The notes: a model not told the origin generated them from the sequence alone. A stretch of DNA of 64,000 bases from an uncultured Clostridia bacterium (GCA_947588985.1 CANQBG010000003.1:18256-82255), one strand, 5' to 3'; shown: positions 16,676 to 25,468, counted from the first letter of the stretch. Translations and numbers: made by a program.

Positions 16676-16698
16676 TCCTATTGAAAAGATAGGAATTA
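16672..16698 (+). promoter_or_regulatory. Probable Rrf2-type operator overlapping the -10 box
   Basis: A perfect 10-bp inverted repeat, TAATTCCTAT and ATAGGAATTA, separated by seven bases. It covers the end of the -10 box and the expected transcription start. Dyads with GGAAT half-sites are typical of Rrf2 regulators such as CymR and IscR, and such a regulator is encoded at the end of this operon, so autoregulation is the natural reading. Confidence 0.7.
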
Positions 16699-16708
16699 AG
16701 GAGCGACT

Positions 16709-17896
16709 ATGTTTGTTTACGCAGATCATGCGGCGACGACGCGCATCTCCCCCGAAGCCCTTGCGGCCTACACCGCGACGGCCGAGGAGTTTTACGGCAA
16801 CCCCTCTTCCCTGCACAGCGCAGGGCAGCGGGCCAAGGAGATCCTCGACGACTGCCGCGCACGCATTGCGAAGGTCCTGAATGCCGACGCGCGCGAGATC
16901 ATCTTCACTTCGGGCGGTAGCGAGGCGGATAACCAAGCCATCCGCTCGGCGGCGTATGCGGGGCTGAAAAAGGGAAAACGCAAGCTCATTTCCACGGCCA
17001 TTGAGCATCACGCCGTCCTCCACACCCTCAAAAAGCTCGAAAAGGAGGGATTCGAAGTCGTCCTGCTTCCCGTGCAGCCCAACGGCATTCTCGACGTGGA
17101 GACGGCGCGGGCGGCCATCGACGAGGACTGCGCCCTCGTCTCCGTGATGCTCGCCAACAACGAGATCGGCACCCTCCAGCCCGTGGAGGAGGTCGCGGCC
17201 CTCTGCAAGGAGCGCGGCGTGCCCTTCCACACCGACGCGGTACAGGCCGTGGGGCATATCCCCGTGGACGTGCGCGCCATCGGGTGCGACTATTTAGCCC
17301 TCTCGGCGCACAAGTTCTGCGGACCCAAGGGCGTGGGCGTCTTATATGCCCGCCGCGGCGCTCCGCTCTCTCCGCTCATTGAAGGCGGCGCACAGGAACG
17401 GGGCAAGCGCGCGGGGACGGAAGATCTTCCCGCCATCGCCGCCATGACGGCCGCTCTCGAAGCCTCCGTCGCGGACATGGGTAGGGCGTCCGCCGTCTTG
17501 AAGAAGTTACAAGACAAGCTCATCGACGGGCTCTCCCGCATCCCTCACTGCGCCCTCAACGGCGACAGGGAGCGCCGCCTGCCCGGGAACATCAGCTTCT
17601 GCTTCGAGGGCATCGAGGGAGAATCCCTCCTTCTGCTCCTCGACGAAAAGGGCATCTGCGCCTCCTCGGGGTCGGCGTGTACCTCGGGCTCGCTCGATCC
17701 CTCCCACGTCCTCCTCGCCATCGGGCGGGTGCACGACGTGGCGCACGGCTCCCTGCGGCTCACCCTCGGCGCGGAGAACACGGAGGCCGACGCGGACTAC
17801 ATGCTCGAAGCCATCCCCGAAGTCGTCTCTTACCTTCGCAACATGTCCCCCGTCTGGCGCGACCTGCAGGAAGGCAAGCGGCAATACCTCTTATAA
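16709..17896 (+). CDS. iscS: Cysteine desulfurase, IscS/NifS family
   Basis: 395 residues, start MFVYADHAATTRISP. Lys202 in SAHKFCGPKG is the pyridoxal-phosphate lysine, His100 and Asp176/Gln179 are the cofactor contacts, and Cys324 in SSGSACTSG carries the persulfide. The long loop around that cysteine marks group I (IscS/NifS), which hands sulfur to a U-type scaffold. The enzyme converts cysteine to alanine and protein-bound sulfane sulfur for iron-sulfur clusters and tRNA thiolation. The scaffold gene follows after 88 bases. Confidence 0.95.
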   Translation: MFVYADHAATTRISPEALAAYTATAEEFYGNPSSLHSAGQRAKEILDDCRARIAKVLNADAREIIFTSGGSEADNQAIRSAAYAGLKKGKRKLISTAIEHHAVLHTLKKLEKEGFEVVLLPVQPNGILDVETARAAIDEDCALVSVMLANNEIGTLQPVEEVAALCKERGVPFHTDAVQAVGHIPVDVRAIGCDYLALSAHKFCGPKGVGVLYARRGAPLSPLIEGGAQERGKRAGTEDLPAIAAMTAALEASVADMGRASAVLKKLQDKLIDGLSRIPHCALNGDRERRLPGNISFCFEGIEGESLLLLLDEKGICASSGSACTSGSLDPSHVLLAIGRVHDVAHGSLRLTLGAENTEADADYMLEAIPEVVSYLRNMSPVWRDLQEGKRQYLL

Positions 17897-17984
17897 GCGC
17901 CTCATCTCGGCGCCTCTCAAAAAGCACCCCCACCCGCCCCTCGGAGCGGGTGCGCACCCGAAGCATCGGGAAAAGGAGAACACT

Positions 17985-18440
17985 ATGTCACTTTACAGCG
18001 AAAAAGTTATGGATCACTTCAAACATCCGCGCAACGTGGGCGTCATCGAGGACGCAGACGGCGTGGGAGAAGTGGGAAACGCCAAGTGCGGCGACATCAT
18101 GAAGATGTATATCAAGGTGGAGGACGGCAAGATCGCGGACGTGAAGTTTGAGACGTTCGGCTGCGGCAGCGCGATCGCGACGAGCTCGATGGCTACCGAG
18201 ATGATCAAGGGCAAATCCCTCGACGAGGCGCTCACGCTCACCAACAAGGCGGTGACGGAGGCGCTCGGCGGCCTTCCCGCCTACAAGCTCCACTGCTCCG
18301 TCCTTGCCGAGCAGGCGGTGCAGGCGGCCATTCTCGACTACTACAAGCGCAACGGGATCGCCTACGACGAGAGCAAGTTCCCCTGCGCCCTCTGCGCCCA
18401 TGAACACGACCACACCGCGGACGAGGACGACGAGGCATGA
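17985..18440 (+). CDS. iscU: IscU/NifU-type iron-sulfur scaffold with a Cys/His tail
   Basis: 151 residues. The three ligand cysteines are Cys35 (NAKCGD), Cys60 (FGCGSAIATSS) and Cys104 (KLHCSVLAE). Asp37 in NAKCGD is the residue that makes the cluster transferable. After the normal end near residue 128 a tail adds Cys134, Cys137 and HEHDH, a plausible extra metal site not found in E. coli IscU. The scaffold receives sulfur from the desulfurase just upstream. Its TGA overlaps the ATG of the regulator gene. Confidence 0.93.
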   Translation: MSLYSEKVMDHFKHPRNVGVIEDADGVGEVGNAKCGDIMKMYIKVEDGKIADVKFETFGCGSAIATSSMATEMIKGKSLDEALTLTNKAVTEALGGLPAYKLHCSVLAEQAVQAAILDYYKRNGIAYDESKFPCALCAHEHDHTADEDDEA

Positions 18441-18838
18441 TCGTCTCCACGCGGGGAAGATATGCCGTGCGCATCATGGCGGCCCTCGCAAAGCGGGAGG
18501 AGAGCGCATCCCTTCGCGCCCTTGCGAATGAGGAGCATGTCCCCTTCAAATATGCGGAATCCATCGTGAGCAGTCTCTTGAAGGCGGGGCTCGTGGAATC
18601 GACGCGGGGCAAAAAAGGCGGCTACGCGCTTACCCGCGCGCCCGAGGAATATACCCTCGCGGAGATCCTGAAGGAGGCCGAAAACTCCCTCGCCGCCACC
18701 GACTGCACGGGCGGAAAGGAGGCCGAATGCCCCAATGCCGCCACCTGCCCCTCCCTCCCCGTATGGCGCGCGCTCGATGAGACCGTCTATGCCTTTCTCT
18801 CGCGCTACACCCTCTCCGACGTGATGCCGAAAACTTGA
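18437..18838 (+). CDS. Rrf2-family transcription regulator, IscR-like
   Basis: 133 residues. A winged helix (RYAVRIMAALA, then STRGKKGGYALTR) is followed by Cys90, Cys98 and Cys104, close to the 92/98/104 ligand set of IscR though with a C-x7-C-x5-C spacing. It probably senses iron-sulfur sufficiency and represses this operon through the palindrome at 16672. CymR-type cysteine sensing is less likely because the three cysteines are kept. Last gene of the operon. Confidence 0.88.
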   Translation: MIVSTRGRYAVRIMAALAKREESASLRALANEEHVPFKYAESIVSSLLKAGLVESTRGKKGGYALTRAPEEYTLAEILKEAENSLAATDCTGGKEAECPNAATCPSLPVWRALDETVYAFLSRYTLSDVMPKT

Positions 18839-18857
18839 TTTTTTGAAAACGAAAGGG

Positions 18858-18884
18858 CGCGCCGCGGACATGGTCCGCGGCGCG
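18858..18884. terminator. Bidirectional hairpin between convergent operons
   Basis: CGCGCCGCGGAC pairs perfectly with GTCCGCGGCGCG around ATG: twelve G/C-rich pairs. It lies between the Rrf2 gene and lysC, which face each other. No clean T-run follows on either strand. The loop junction contains the CGGACATG octamer. Confidence 0.65.
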
Positions 18885-18920
18885 TCGCTCTATACTGTAA
18901 CGTTTCAACTTCTTCCGCCC

Positions 18921-20240
18921 TCAGCCTTCCCGAAAAAATTCCTCGTAGATGGCGCGGACGGTGCGCTCGTATTGCTCGTTTTCCACGCCGACGATGATGT
19001 TGAGCTCGGAGGAGCCCTGGTCGATCATGCGGACGTTGACGCCCGCGCGCGCAATGGCGGAAAAGAGGCGGGCGGCGATACCGACTTTGCTGCTCATGCC
19101 GTGGCCGACGACGGCGATGAGCGCGATGCCGCCGAACACCCGCAGACTGTCGGGCGAGACGGCCTCCTCGATCTCCCGCTCGATCTCTTCGAGCACGCCG
19201 CCGCCGAGCTCGGCGCTATCGATGACGAAGGACATGGTGTCGATGCCGGAGGGCATGTGTTCGAAGGAGACCCCGTGCCGCCGAAGGACGGTGAGGACCT
19301 TGTGCGCAAAGCCGATCTCGGCGTTCATCAGCGATTTTTCGAGAAAGACGACGGTGAAGTCCTTCTTCCCCGCGATCCCCGTGACGGGCAGATCGCCGTA
19401 TTCATAGCGGGCGGAGGGCACAATGAGCGTGCCCTCGTCCTCGGGGCGGAAGGTATTCAGGATGCGGACGGGGATCCCCGCCTCGCGCACGGGGAAGATG
19501 GCCTCGCTGTGGAGGACGTTCGCCCCCATATAGGAGAGCTCGCGGAGCTCCTTATAGGAGAGCGATTTGATCTGCTTGGGCCCGGCCACGATATGCGGAT
19601 CGCAGGCGAGAAAGCCGGAGACGTCCGTCCAATTCTCATAGAGCTCGGCCCCCGCTGCCCGCGCGACAACGGCGCCCGAGACGTCGCTCCCCCCGCGCGA
19701 GAAGGTGACGACGTTGCCCTCCTCGTCCGCGCCGTAAAACCCGGCGACGACGGCCCGCGGCTTGCCCTTGAGGGCGGCGCGAAGGAGGCGATCCGTCTCC
19801 TCTTCCGCAAGCCGGCCTTGACGGAAGCGGATGACCTCGGCCCCGTCGAGGAAGGGGACGCCGAGCAATTCCGCCATGATCCGGCCCGTGAGATACTCCC
19901 CGCGGGAGGCCGTGAAATCGCGCGACCTTCTCTTTTCGATGGCGCGCGCCGTCTCTTCGAGGAGGGCGGAAACATCGAGCGAAAGCCCGAGTTCCTTCCC
20001 GATGGAGCGGAAGCGATCTGCGATTTTGGCATACGCTTCCCCGACATGCCCCCCCTCTTTCACGTCTCGATCCGTCTCGTAGAGCAGATCGGTGACTTTG
20101 TAATCTCCGCTGTAACGCTTCCCCGGGGCCGAGACGACGACGTAGCGGCGCGCGGGATCGCGCTCGACGATCTCCTTGACGCGGAGCATCGTCATGCCAT
20201 CCGCCATCGACGTGCCGCCGAACTTGCAGACCTTAATCAT
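18921..20240 (-). CDS. lysC: Aspartate kinase
   Basis: 439 residues, the size of monofunctional aspartokinases. KFGGTSMADG at the start and FSRGGSDVSGAVVA form the ATP/aspartate site; two ACT domains in the last 150 residues (VVFLEKSLMNAEIGFAHKVL and VVGHGMSSKVGIAARLFSA) bind the feedback amino acid. It makes aspartyl phosphate, the first step to lysine, diaminopimelate, threonine and methionine. It begins eight bases inside the end of the upstream gene, so it is translated from the cdaA transcript. Confidence 0.94.
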   Translation of the reverse strand: MIKVCKFGGTSMADGMTMLRVKEIVERDPARRYVVVSAPGKRYSGDYKVTDLLYETDRDVKEGGHVGEAYAKIADRFRSIGKELGLSLDVSALLEETARAIEKRRSRDFTASRGEYLTGRIMAELLGVPFLDGAEVIRFRQGRLAEEETDRLLRAALKGKPRAVVAGFYGADEEGNVVTFSRGGSDVSGAVVARAAGAELYENWTDVSGFLACDPHIVAGPKQIKSLSYKELRELSYMGANVLHSEAIFPVREAGIPVRILNTFRPEDEGTLIVPSARYEYGDLPVTGIAGKKDFTVVFLEKSLMNAEIGFAHKVLTVLRRHGVSFEHMPSGIDTMSFVIDSAELGGGVLEEIEREIEEAVSPDSLRVFGGIALIAVVGHGMSSKVGIAARLFSAIARAGVNVRMIDQGSSELNIIVGVENEQYERTVRAIYEEFFREG

Positions 20241-21393
20241 AGCTTATTTCCCGGCCTTCGAAATAGTATCGTTTTTCGCGCGCCTCCCCGATGGAAAAGC
20301 ACTTCTTGGGGAGGTTGACGCCGCCGTCGAGGTAGTCGAAAAAGTCGTCCTTCTCGAGGGGACGGGGCATCACGCCCACCGTATGCGCCTCCGCGGCGAG
20401 GCGGAAGAGCTCCTCTTCGCCGTGGATATAGTCGATGGTGCCGCCGTGCTCCTTCACAAAACGCTCGATGAGCGCGTCGCACCGCTCAACGGGCACGGGG
20501 CCCTTGCCCGCAAGATGCACAATGTTCCCCTCCCATTTCCCCTTCAGCTCCCTTTGCAGAAGGCGCATGAGAGCCTCGGCGTCGGTATTTTGCACGATCC
20601 GATAAATGGGGCGGAACACGATGCTCTCGTCGTAGAGGTTGACGAGCTCGACGAGCATGAAGCGAGCGGGGTGGAAGTCGAGCTGCTCCGCGCTGAGGGT
20701 GGGTTTGAGTTCCTCCCAGAAGCGCTTTGCCGCCGCCACGGAGTGATTGCCGTCGGCCACGGCAAACGAGATCCCCCGCGTGTGCATGAGTTCGGAGACG
20801 TCCTCCGAGAGGTCATCGGGGAGGTAGAAGCCCTTGAGCCGGCCGCCGCCCTCCATGAGCTCGAAGTCGTAGAGCTCCTCGAGGTCCTCGTTTGCGAGAT
20901 AGCGCCCCACTTTGTTTTTCTTGTCCCTGTAAAAGACGAGGGCGTGGGGAAACTCGAGGGGCACGGCGCGGCGCAGGGCGACGCGGGCGGGAAGGCGCTC
21001 CTTCACGACCTCCTCGGAGGAGCGGATGGGCGTTTTTTCCCCCCGTTCGAAGGAATATTCTTCGAGATCGATGCAAGCGACGATGCCCCGCCGCGTGCCC
21101 GAGGGGGTGGTGCGCTCGGTGAGGATGAAGCCGCGGTTGAGCTTTTCGAGGACGCCGTCCTCGAGGTCGGCATACATGCGTTCCCGCGCCGCCGCGATGC
21201 GCTCCTCGTCGTTTTCCCCGAGAAAGGCCTCGGGCAAAATATAATTGAGCGCGGACGGGGAATTCCCCACGGCGCGCTCCACTCGTTTCCAATAGTCGCG
21301 GTCGGAGGTGAATTGATCGCAGGCGATCACCGCCCACTTTTCAAACCCTTCCCTCGGAATGAGGACCCGCGGGATCATGAGACAATTCTTCAT
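20233..21393 (-). CDS. DUF1015 family protein
   Basis: 386 residues from ATG 21393. It opens MKNCLMIPRVLIPREGFEKWAV and contains the family hallmarks FTSDRDYW, a PLYNI-type ILPEAFLG stretch, VADGNHSVAAAKRFW and a C-terminal domain. DUF1015 proteins are about 400 residues long and are called SerC-like in some databases; some resemble HPr kinase-like phosphotransferases, but the activity is unproven. No good ribosome site precedes 21393; it starts four bases after the stop of the micro-ORF, so translational coupling is likely. Confidence 0.85.
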   Translation of the reverse strand: MKNCLMIPRVLIPREGFEKWAVIACDQFTSDRDYWKRVERAVGNSPSALNYILPEAFLGENDEERIAAARERMYADLEDGVLEKLNRGFILTERTTPSGTRRGIVACIDLEEYSFERGEKTPIRSSEEVVKERLPARVALRRAVPLEFPHALVFYRDKKNKVGRYLANEDLEELYDFELMEGGGRLKGFYLPDDLSEDVSELMHTRGISFAVADGNHSVAAAKRFWEELKPTLSAEQLDFHPARFMLVELVNLYDESIVFRPIYRIVQNTDAEALMRLLQRELKGKWEGNIVHLAGKGPVPVERCDALIERFVKEHGGTIDYIHGEEELFRLAAEAHTVGVMPRPLEKDDFFDYLDGGVNLPKKCFSIGEAREKRYYFEGREISYD

Positions 21394-21397
21394 GGCA

Positions 21398-21508
21398 TTA
21401 TACAAAGGCGTTGATGACGACCACGCACACCGCCGCAAGGACGATGGCAAGCAGTTTTAAGGGGATGTTCCGGGTAAAAAATTGCCCGAGCGCTCGGAAA
21501 AATTTCAT
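21398..21508 (-). CDS. 36-residue CdaR/YbbR-like micro-protein: only the N-terminal membrane anchor
   Basis: ATG 21508 overlaps the cdaA stop (ATGA) and the frame ends with TAA at 21398, four bases before the DUF1015 start. The product opens MKFFRALGQFFTRN, then IPLKLLAIVLAAVCVVVINA. This matches the opening of CdaR (YbbR), which has a basic stretch, N-x-PLKLLAL and one membrane helix. CdaR is normally encoded right after cdaA, binds CdaA and tunes cyclic di-AMP synthesis with about 300 residues of extracytoplasmic YbbR domains. Those are absent here. It is either a reduced CdaR that keeps the membrane contact or a remnant. It is too short for routine gene calling. Confidence 0.65.
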   Translation of the reverse strand: MKFFRALGQFFTRNIPLKLLAIVLAAVCVVVINAFV

Positions 21509-22347
21509 CTCCGCACCTCCGCGTTAAACTCTTTCCAATAGTATTCTTTGAGGAAGCTCCGAAGCCCCTCCGAATCGACGTACCGCGTGATCTCCCCCCG
21601 CTTCACGATGGAGACGATGCCCGTCTCCTCCGAGACGATGATGGTGGAGACGTCCGCGACCTCGGTGATGCCGATGCCGGCGCGGTGGCGGGTGCCGTAG
21701 TCCTTGGGGAAATCCTTCGCGGTAAGCGGCAAAAAGCACCCCGCGGCCTGAATTTTATCGCCATAGATGACCATCGCTCCGTCGTGCAAGGGGGCCTTGG
21801 GAATGAAGATGCCCTCGATGAGCTGGCTGGAGATGGTGGCGTTGAGCGAGACGCCGCTCTCGACGACTTCCTTGGGCAGATTGCCGTTGGAGAGCACGAT
21901 GAGCGCGCCGATATCGTTTTTGGAGAGGTTCTGCACCGCCTTTACGATGCTCGTGACATACTCGTCGGCACGGGCCGCGACGGCGGACATCTTGGCCGCC
22001 GAGGCAGAGGACGCCGTGATCGAAGAGCGCTTGCCCGCGTTCCACACGCTCCGCTTGATCTCCACATTGAAGAGGAAGAGGAAGAAGAGGGAGAGCACGA
22101 GGAAGAAGAGGTAGAAGGCCAGCCGATCGAAGGCCTTCGAAAACAGCGTGATCGCGCCCGCCGCAAGGAGGAGCAGGATATACAGAATGGTGAGTTTTTT
22201 CGCGTTGTTTTCCCAAAGCGTCCTGAGTACAAAGTAGATCACGATCGCAAAGAAGAGCAGTTCGAGCACGAGCACCCACTCGAAGCGCTCAAACAGCGAT
22301 CGGATCCCCTCCCAGACCTCTGCGGAAGTTCTGAGCCGTTCGTTCAT
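21505..22347 (-). CDS. cdaA: Diadenylate cyclase CdaA
   Basis: 280 residues with three membrane helices (about 27-42, 53-70, 76-95), then a DAC domain. DGA at 189-191, RHR at 220-222 and SEETG near 240 are the catalytic and ATP-contact motifs. It makes cyclic di-AMP from two ATP, controlling potassium and osmolyte uptake and cell-wall homeostasis. AAAGGAG lies eight bases before the ATG. The usual partners cdaR and glmM are missing or reduced; here the order is cdaA, micro-cdaR, DUF1015, lysC. Confidence 0.95.
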   Translation of the reverse strand: MNERLRTSAEVWEGIRSLFERFEWVLVLELLFFAIVIYFVLRTLWENNAKKLTILYILLLLAAGAITLFSKAFDRLAFYLFFLVLSLFFLFLFNVEIKRSVWNAGKRSSITASSASAAKMSAVAARADEYVTSIVKAVQNLSKNDIGALIVLSNGNLPKEVVESGVSLNATISSQLIEGIFIPKAPLHDGAMVIYGDKIQAAGCFLPLTAKDFPKDYGTRHRAGIGITEVADVSTIIVSEETGIVSIVKRGEITRYVDSEGLRSFLKEYYWKEFNAEVRR

Positions 22348-22388
22348 GAGGTCTCCTTTGCCCGGAGTCCCGGGCGTATGTATCCATT

Positions 22389-22416
22389 ATTATAGCGCAT
22401 TTTTCGGAAAATGCAA
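22389..22416 (-). promoter_or_regulatory. Promoter of the cdaA operon
   Basis: Minus strand TTGCAT (22416-22411), a 16-base spacer and TATAAT (22394-22389), 41 bases before the start. Confidence 0.75.
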
Positions 22417-22424
22417 AGTCTTTT

Positions 22425-23429
22425 TCATGCCCTTTTGGAAGTTTGCGGGCTTTCCCCGAAGAAGATCTCGCAAATCGCCCCATAGAGCGCGCCGGACTTG
22501 GTGTAAAGCCCGCTCTTCATATCGGCGGAGAGGGCATAGAGGCGAAGATAAAGGCTGCGCGCCCGCTCCTTTCCGAGGCGCATGATCGTCTCGCGGTTCT
22601 TCTTTACGGCATAGGGATGCAGACCCAAACTCTTCCCGATGACCTCATCCGAGCCACCCATGTCCGCGATCTCCGCGAGGGAACGGAAATGAGAGAGCAG
22701 TGTGGAGAGGACGTCGTTTTCATCGAACCCCTTCTCCCGAAGGTCGTGAAGGATGGTGAAGAAGGCGATCCTATTTCCCCCGGAGGCGGCCTGCGAGAGC
22801 TCGTAGGCGCGGTATTTCACATCTTTTGCGACGTACGCCTCGATGGTCTCGCGGCGCACCCGCCCGTCCGCGCCGAGAAGAAGGGCGAGTTTTTCGAGCT
22901 CGAGCGTCATGCGCGCGGCGTCGTAATCGGTGTAGCGGAGCATGAGGGAGACGGCGTCGCCATCCATGGTAAGCCCCTTGCGCCCGGCCGCCTTGTAGAG
23001 CCACTTGGCAAGCATCTCCTCGCCCTCCTTGGCGCAATCGACGTAAGTGGCCTCCTTGCGCTTTTTGAAGTCCGCCGTCTTTTTGGTGAGCGCGTTTACG
23101 ATGACGACGACGGTGGCGGAAGCGGCCGAGAAGGCGCCGAGAAAGGTCTCCCAATCGCGGTCGGAGGGGTAAAATTCATAGATGCGGACGAGGCGGCGCT
23201 CGTCGAAGAGGGGCAGGGTGGCGAGCTCGGCGGCAAATTCCCGGAGCCGATCCCCCTTCAGGGTCTCCCCCTCGTATCTTACGTCGTTGAGCAGGGGTTG
23301 GGTGAGGTTGCACGCCGCGCGGATTTGCAAGACGGCATGATCGCGGAAATAGGCCTCCGCGCCCTCCGCCACATAGAGCGGCCGCAGCCCCTCTTCCTTC
23401 AGATGTTTTGCAAGTTGAACAAATTTCAT
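22425..23429 (-). CDS. holA: DNA polymerase III delta subunit
   Basis: 334 residues, normal length. The pattern LRPLYVAEGAEAYFRDHAV, LPLFDERRLVRI and the C-terminal YALSADMKSGLYTKSG matches HolA. Delta opens the sliding clamp in the clamp-loader complex; its AAA+ domain has no Walker A, as expected. It begins fifteen bases after comEC ends, a pairing kept widely in Bacillota. Confidence 0.92.
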   Translation of the reverse strand: MKFVQLAKHLKEEGLRPLYVAEGAEAYFRDHAVLQIRAACNLTQPLLNDVRYEGETLKGDRLREFAAELATLPLFDERRLVRIYEFYPSDRDWETFLGAFSAASATVVVIVNALTKKTADFKKRKEATYVDCAKEGEEMLAKWLYKAAGRKGLTMDGDAVSLMLRYTDYDAARMTLELEKLALLLGADGRVRRETIEAYVAKDVKYRAYELSQAASGGNRIAFFTILHDLREKGFDENDVLSTLLSHFRSLAEIADMGGSDEVIGKSLGLHPYAVKKNRETIMRLGKERARSLYLRLYALSADMKSGLYTKSGALYGAICEIFFGESPQTSKRA

Positions 23430-23444
23430 GAGATCCCCCGGATC

Positions 23445-25427
23445 CTACGCATACATTATACCATCGCGGAGGAAAAATTTCAAGTATCCCTCGGAAGGTC
23501 GGAGCAAAAAATCTGCGCCGATCCCGCCTTCCTCCGAAAAATCCACTTCGAGGACGACGTTTTCCGCCACAATGACGAGCCGGTCCCGCCGCACATACCG
23601 GAATTGCATCCCGTAGAGCGCGACTTCGCGCGTATATTGAATGGGCGTGAAGAGCCCCGTGGGGACCTCGTCGCAGGCGAAGATGGCCCCCGCGTGCAAA
23701 AAGACGGCCCGCCCGAGCGCCTCCACCTCATCCTCCGCGACGACGAGACAGGCGTCCGGGCCCGTGGGCGTCTCCCTTCGGAGGAAGTCCTCGCAGTCGG
23801 CAAGCGACGCCTGCCCCATCACGAGGACGGTGTGATCGCGCGTCTTGAGAAGGACGAGTTCCTTCCCGTCTGCGACCTCCACGCGTACCCCGCGCATCGG
23901 CACGTTTTCAAAGGAGACCGCAAAGGCGAACAGGACCGCAAGCAGGCAGAGCGCGGCGGTGCGCATCCCGCGGGAGAGGCGGACGCGCCCGGAGAGCACA
24001 ATGAGCGCGATGACCAAAAACGAGGCACCCATGCCCAAGACAAAGCCTTGCAAAACCATGCCGAAGTCGTGCGTGAAGAGCCACATGAGCAAGGAGAGCA
24101 GCCCCTTCGGGACGACGAGCAGGCCGGCCGCCGCGGGCGGGATCATAAGGGACAGCGCCGCGGAGAGGAGCAGGTAGGAAAAGACCATGGGCAAAAGGGG
24201 CAGGATCAGGAGATTGAGGAGGGTCCCCCACACGGAGACATAGCCGAAGCAGGCCAGCATCACGGGGAAGGTGAAGATCTGCACGGAGAGGTTGGCGGAG
24301 AGGTAGTCCGCGATTGGGCGCGGCGCATGCGGGATGGCAAAGAGTAGGCGGCGGATGGGCCCCGCAAGGAGGGCGAGCCCGAGGCACGCCGCAAAGGAGA
24401 GCCGAAAGCCCGGGGAGAGAAGGTCTGCGATGTCGAAGGTCAAAAGGCAGAGCGCGGCCGCCCCGAGTGCGGAGAGAAAGTCGAATTTTCGGCCGAACAC
24501 CTTGGAAAACGCCAGCGCGACGCACACGACGAGCGCGCGGACGGCGGAGACGGGGAAGCCGCACAGGGCGGTATAGAGAAGCGCCGCCAAAAGCGCCAAA
24601 AAGCTACGCTTCCTTCCCAAGGGGCGGAAGAGCTGCATCGCGAGGCCGAACACGATCCCGATATGTAGGCCGGAGACGGCAAAGATATGCGCGATCCCGC
24701 CCCGCCGCATGGCCTCGGAGAGGCCCGCGTCCATGCTGCCCGAATTGCCCGTGAGAAGGGCGTAGGCAACCTCCGCCTCCTCCCCTCCCATCTTGGCGGA
24801 AAGAACGTCGTAGAGGGCGGAACTTACGCGGTAAAAGGGATTGCCGCTCGTTGCGAGTTTCTTGTAATCCACATTGGGCGCGCGGTAGCGGATGTCGCTG
24901 TAAAAGAGGTAATTGGAATAGCTGTCCTCGGACATGGGTAGGTCATTTGCCGTCACTTGCTTCCGAAATTCCACGATATCGCCCGCGCGAACGTCCTCCG
25001 ATTCGATCTGCACGGCGAGCTTTCCCCCCACCGATTCGCCGTCGAAGAAGAGGTTTTCGAGGATGACGGCGGTGCGGCCGCGCTTCACGGTGAAGGAGCA
25101 CACGGTGCCCGTCACGGTAAAGACCCCCTCCTTCGTCTCGAGGAATCGCGCGGTGCGCAGGTGCGCGAGTCCCGCGCCGACGCCGCCGAAGAGCAGCACG
25201 GCGAGGCCGATGGCCGCCGCCCGCTTGCATGAAACAGGCGGGAGCGCGAAGGCGACGAGCAGGAGGAGCACACAGAGGTCGCTCGGGCCGATCCCCCCGA
25301 AGCGGCCGCGAAAATAGAGAAATCCGCCGTAGAAGAGGCCGAGCGCGCAAAAAACGAGGGGGCGGAAATTGATACGCGGCAATGACTGCGCCCCTCCCTC
25401 GATTTTTTCTTTCGTGTTCGCCACCAT
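23445..25427 (-). CDS. comEC: ComEC/Rec2 competence-type channel with a degenerate C-terminal domain
   Basis: 660 residues, shorter than the usual 750-800. An N-terminal OB-like domain (DUF4131 region) is followed by the competence domain with ALLTGNSGSMDAGLSEAMRR and HIFAVSGLHIGI, then about ten membrane helices. The metallo-beta-lactamase-like end is shortened (VRVEVADGKELVLLKTRD) and lacks the HxHxDH metal ligands, so the nuclease that degrades the non-transported strand in other species is probably absent. GCAGGAGG precedes ATG 25427. It would pass single-stranded DNA through the membrane if the cell is competent; no other com gene is in the window. Confidence 0.88.
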   Translation of the reverse strand: MVANTKEKIEGGAQSLPRINFRPLVFCALGLFYGGFLYFRGRFGGIGPSDLCVLLLLVAFALPPVSCKRAAAIGLAVLLFGGVGAGLAHLRTARFLETKEGVFTVTGTVCSFTVKRGRTAVILENLFFDGESVGGKLAVQIESEDVRAGDIVEFRKQVTANDLPMSEDSYSNYLFYSDIRYRAPNVDYKKLATSGNPFYRVSSALYDVLSAKMGGEEAEVAYALLTGNSGSMDAGLSEAMRRGGIAHIFAVSGLHIGIVFGLAMQLFRPLGRKRSFLALLAALLYTALCGFPVSAVRALVVCVALAFSKVFGRKFDFLSALGAAALCLLTFDIADLLSPGFRLSFAACLGLALLAGPIRRLLFAIPHAPRPIADYLSANLSVQIFTFPVMLACFGYVSVWGTLLNLLILPLLPMVFSYLLLSAALSLMIPPAAAGLLVVPKGLLSLLMWLFTHDFGMVLQGFVLGMGASFLVIALIVLSGRVRLSRGMRTAALCLLAVLFAFAVSFENVPMRGVRVEVADGKELVLLKTRDHTVLVMGQASLADCEDFLRRETPTGPDACLVVAEDEVEALGRAVFLHAGAIFACDEVPTGLFTPIQYTREVALYGMQFRYVRRDRLVIVAENVVLEVDFSEEGGIGADFLLRPSEGYLKFFLRDGIMYA

Positions 25428-25468
25428 GCCCCCCTCCTGCGGACGATCGCGTCCCCTCGGATATTACA

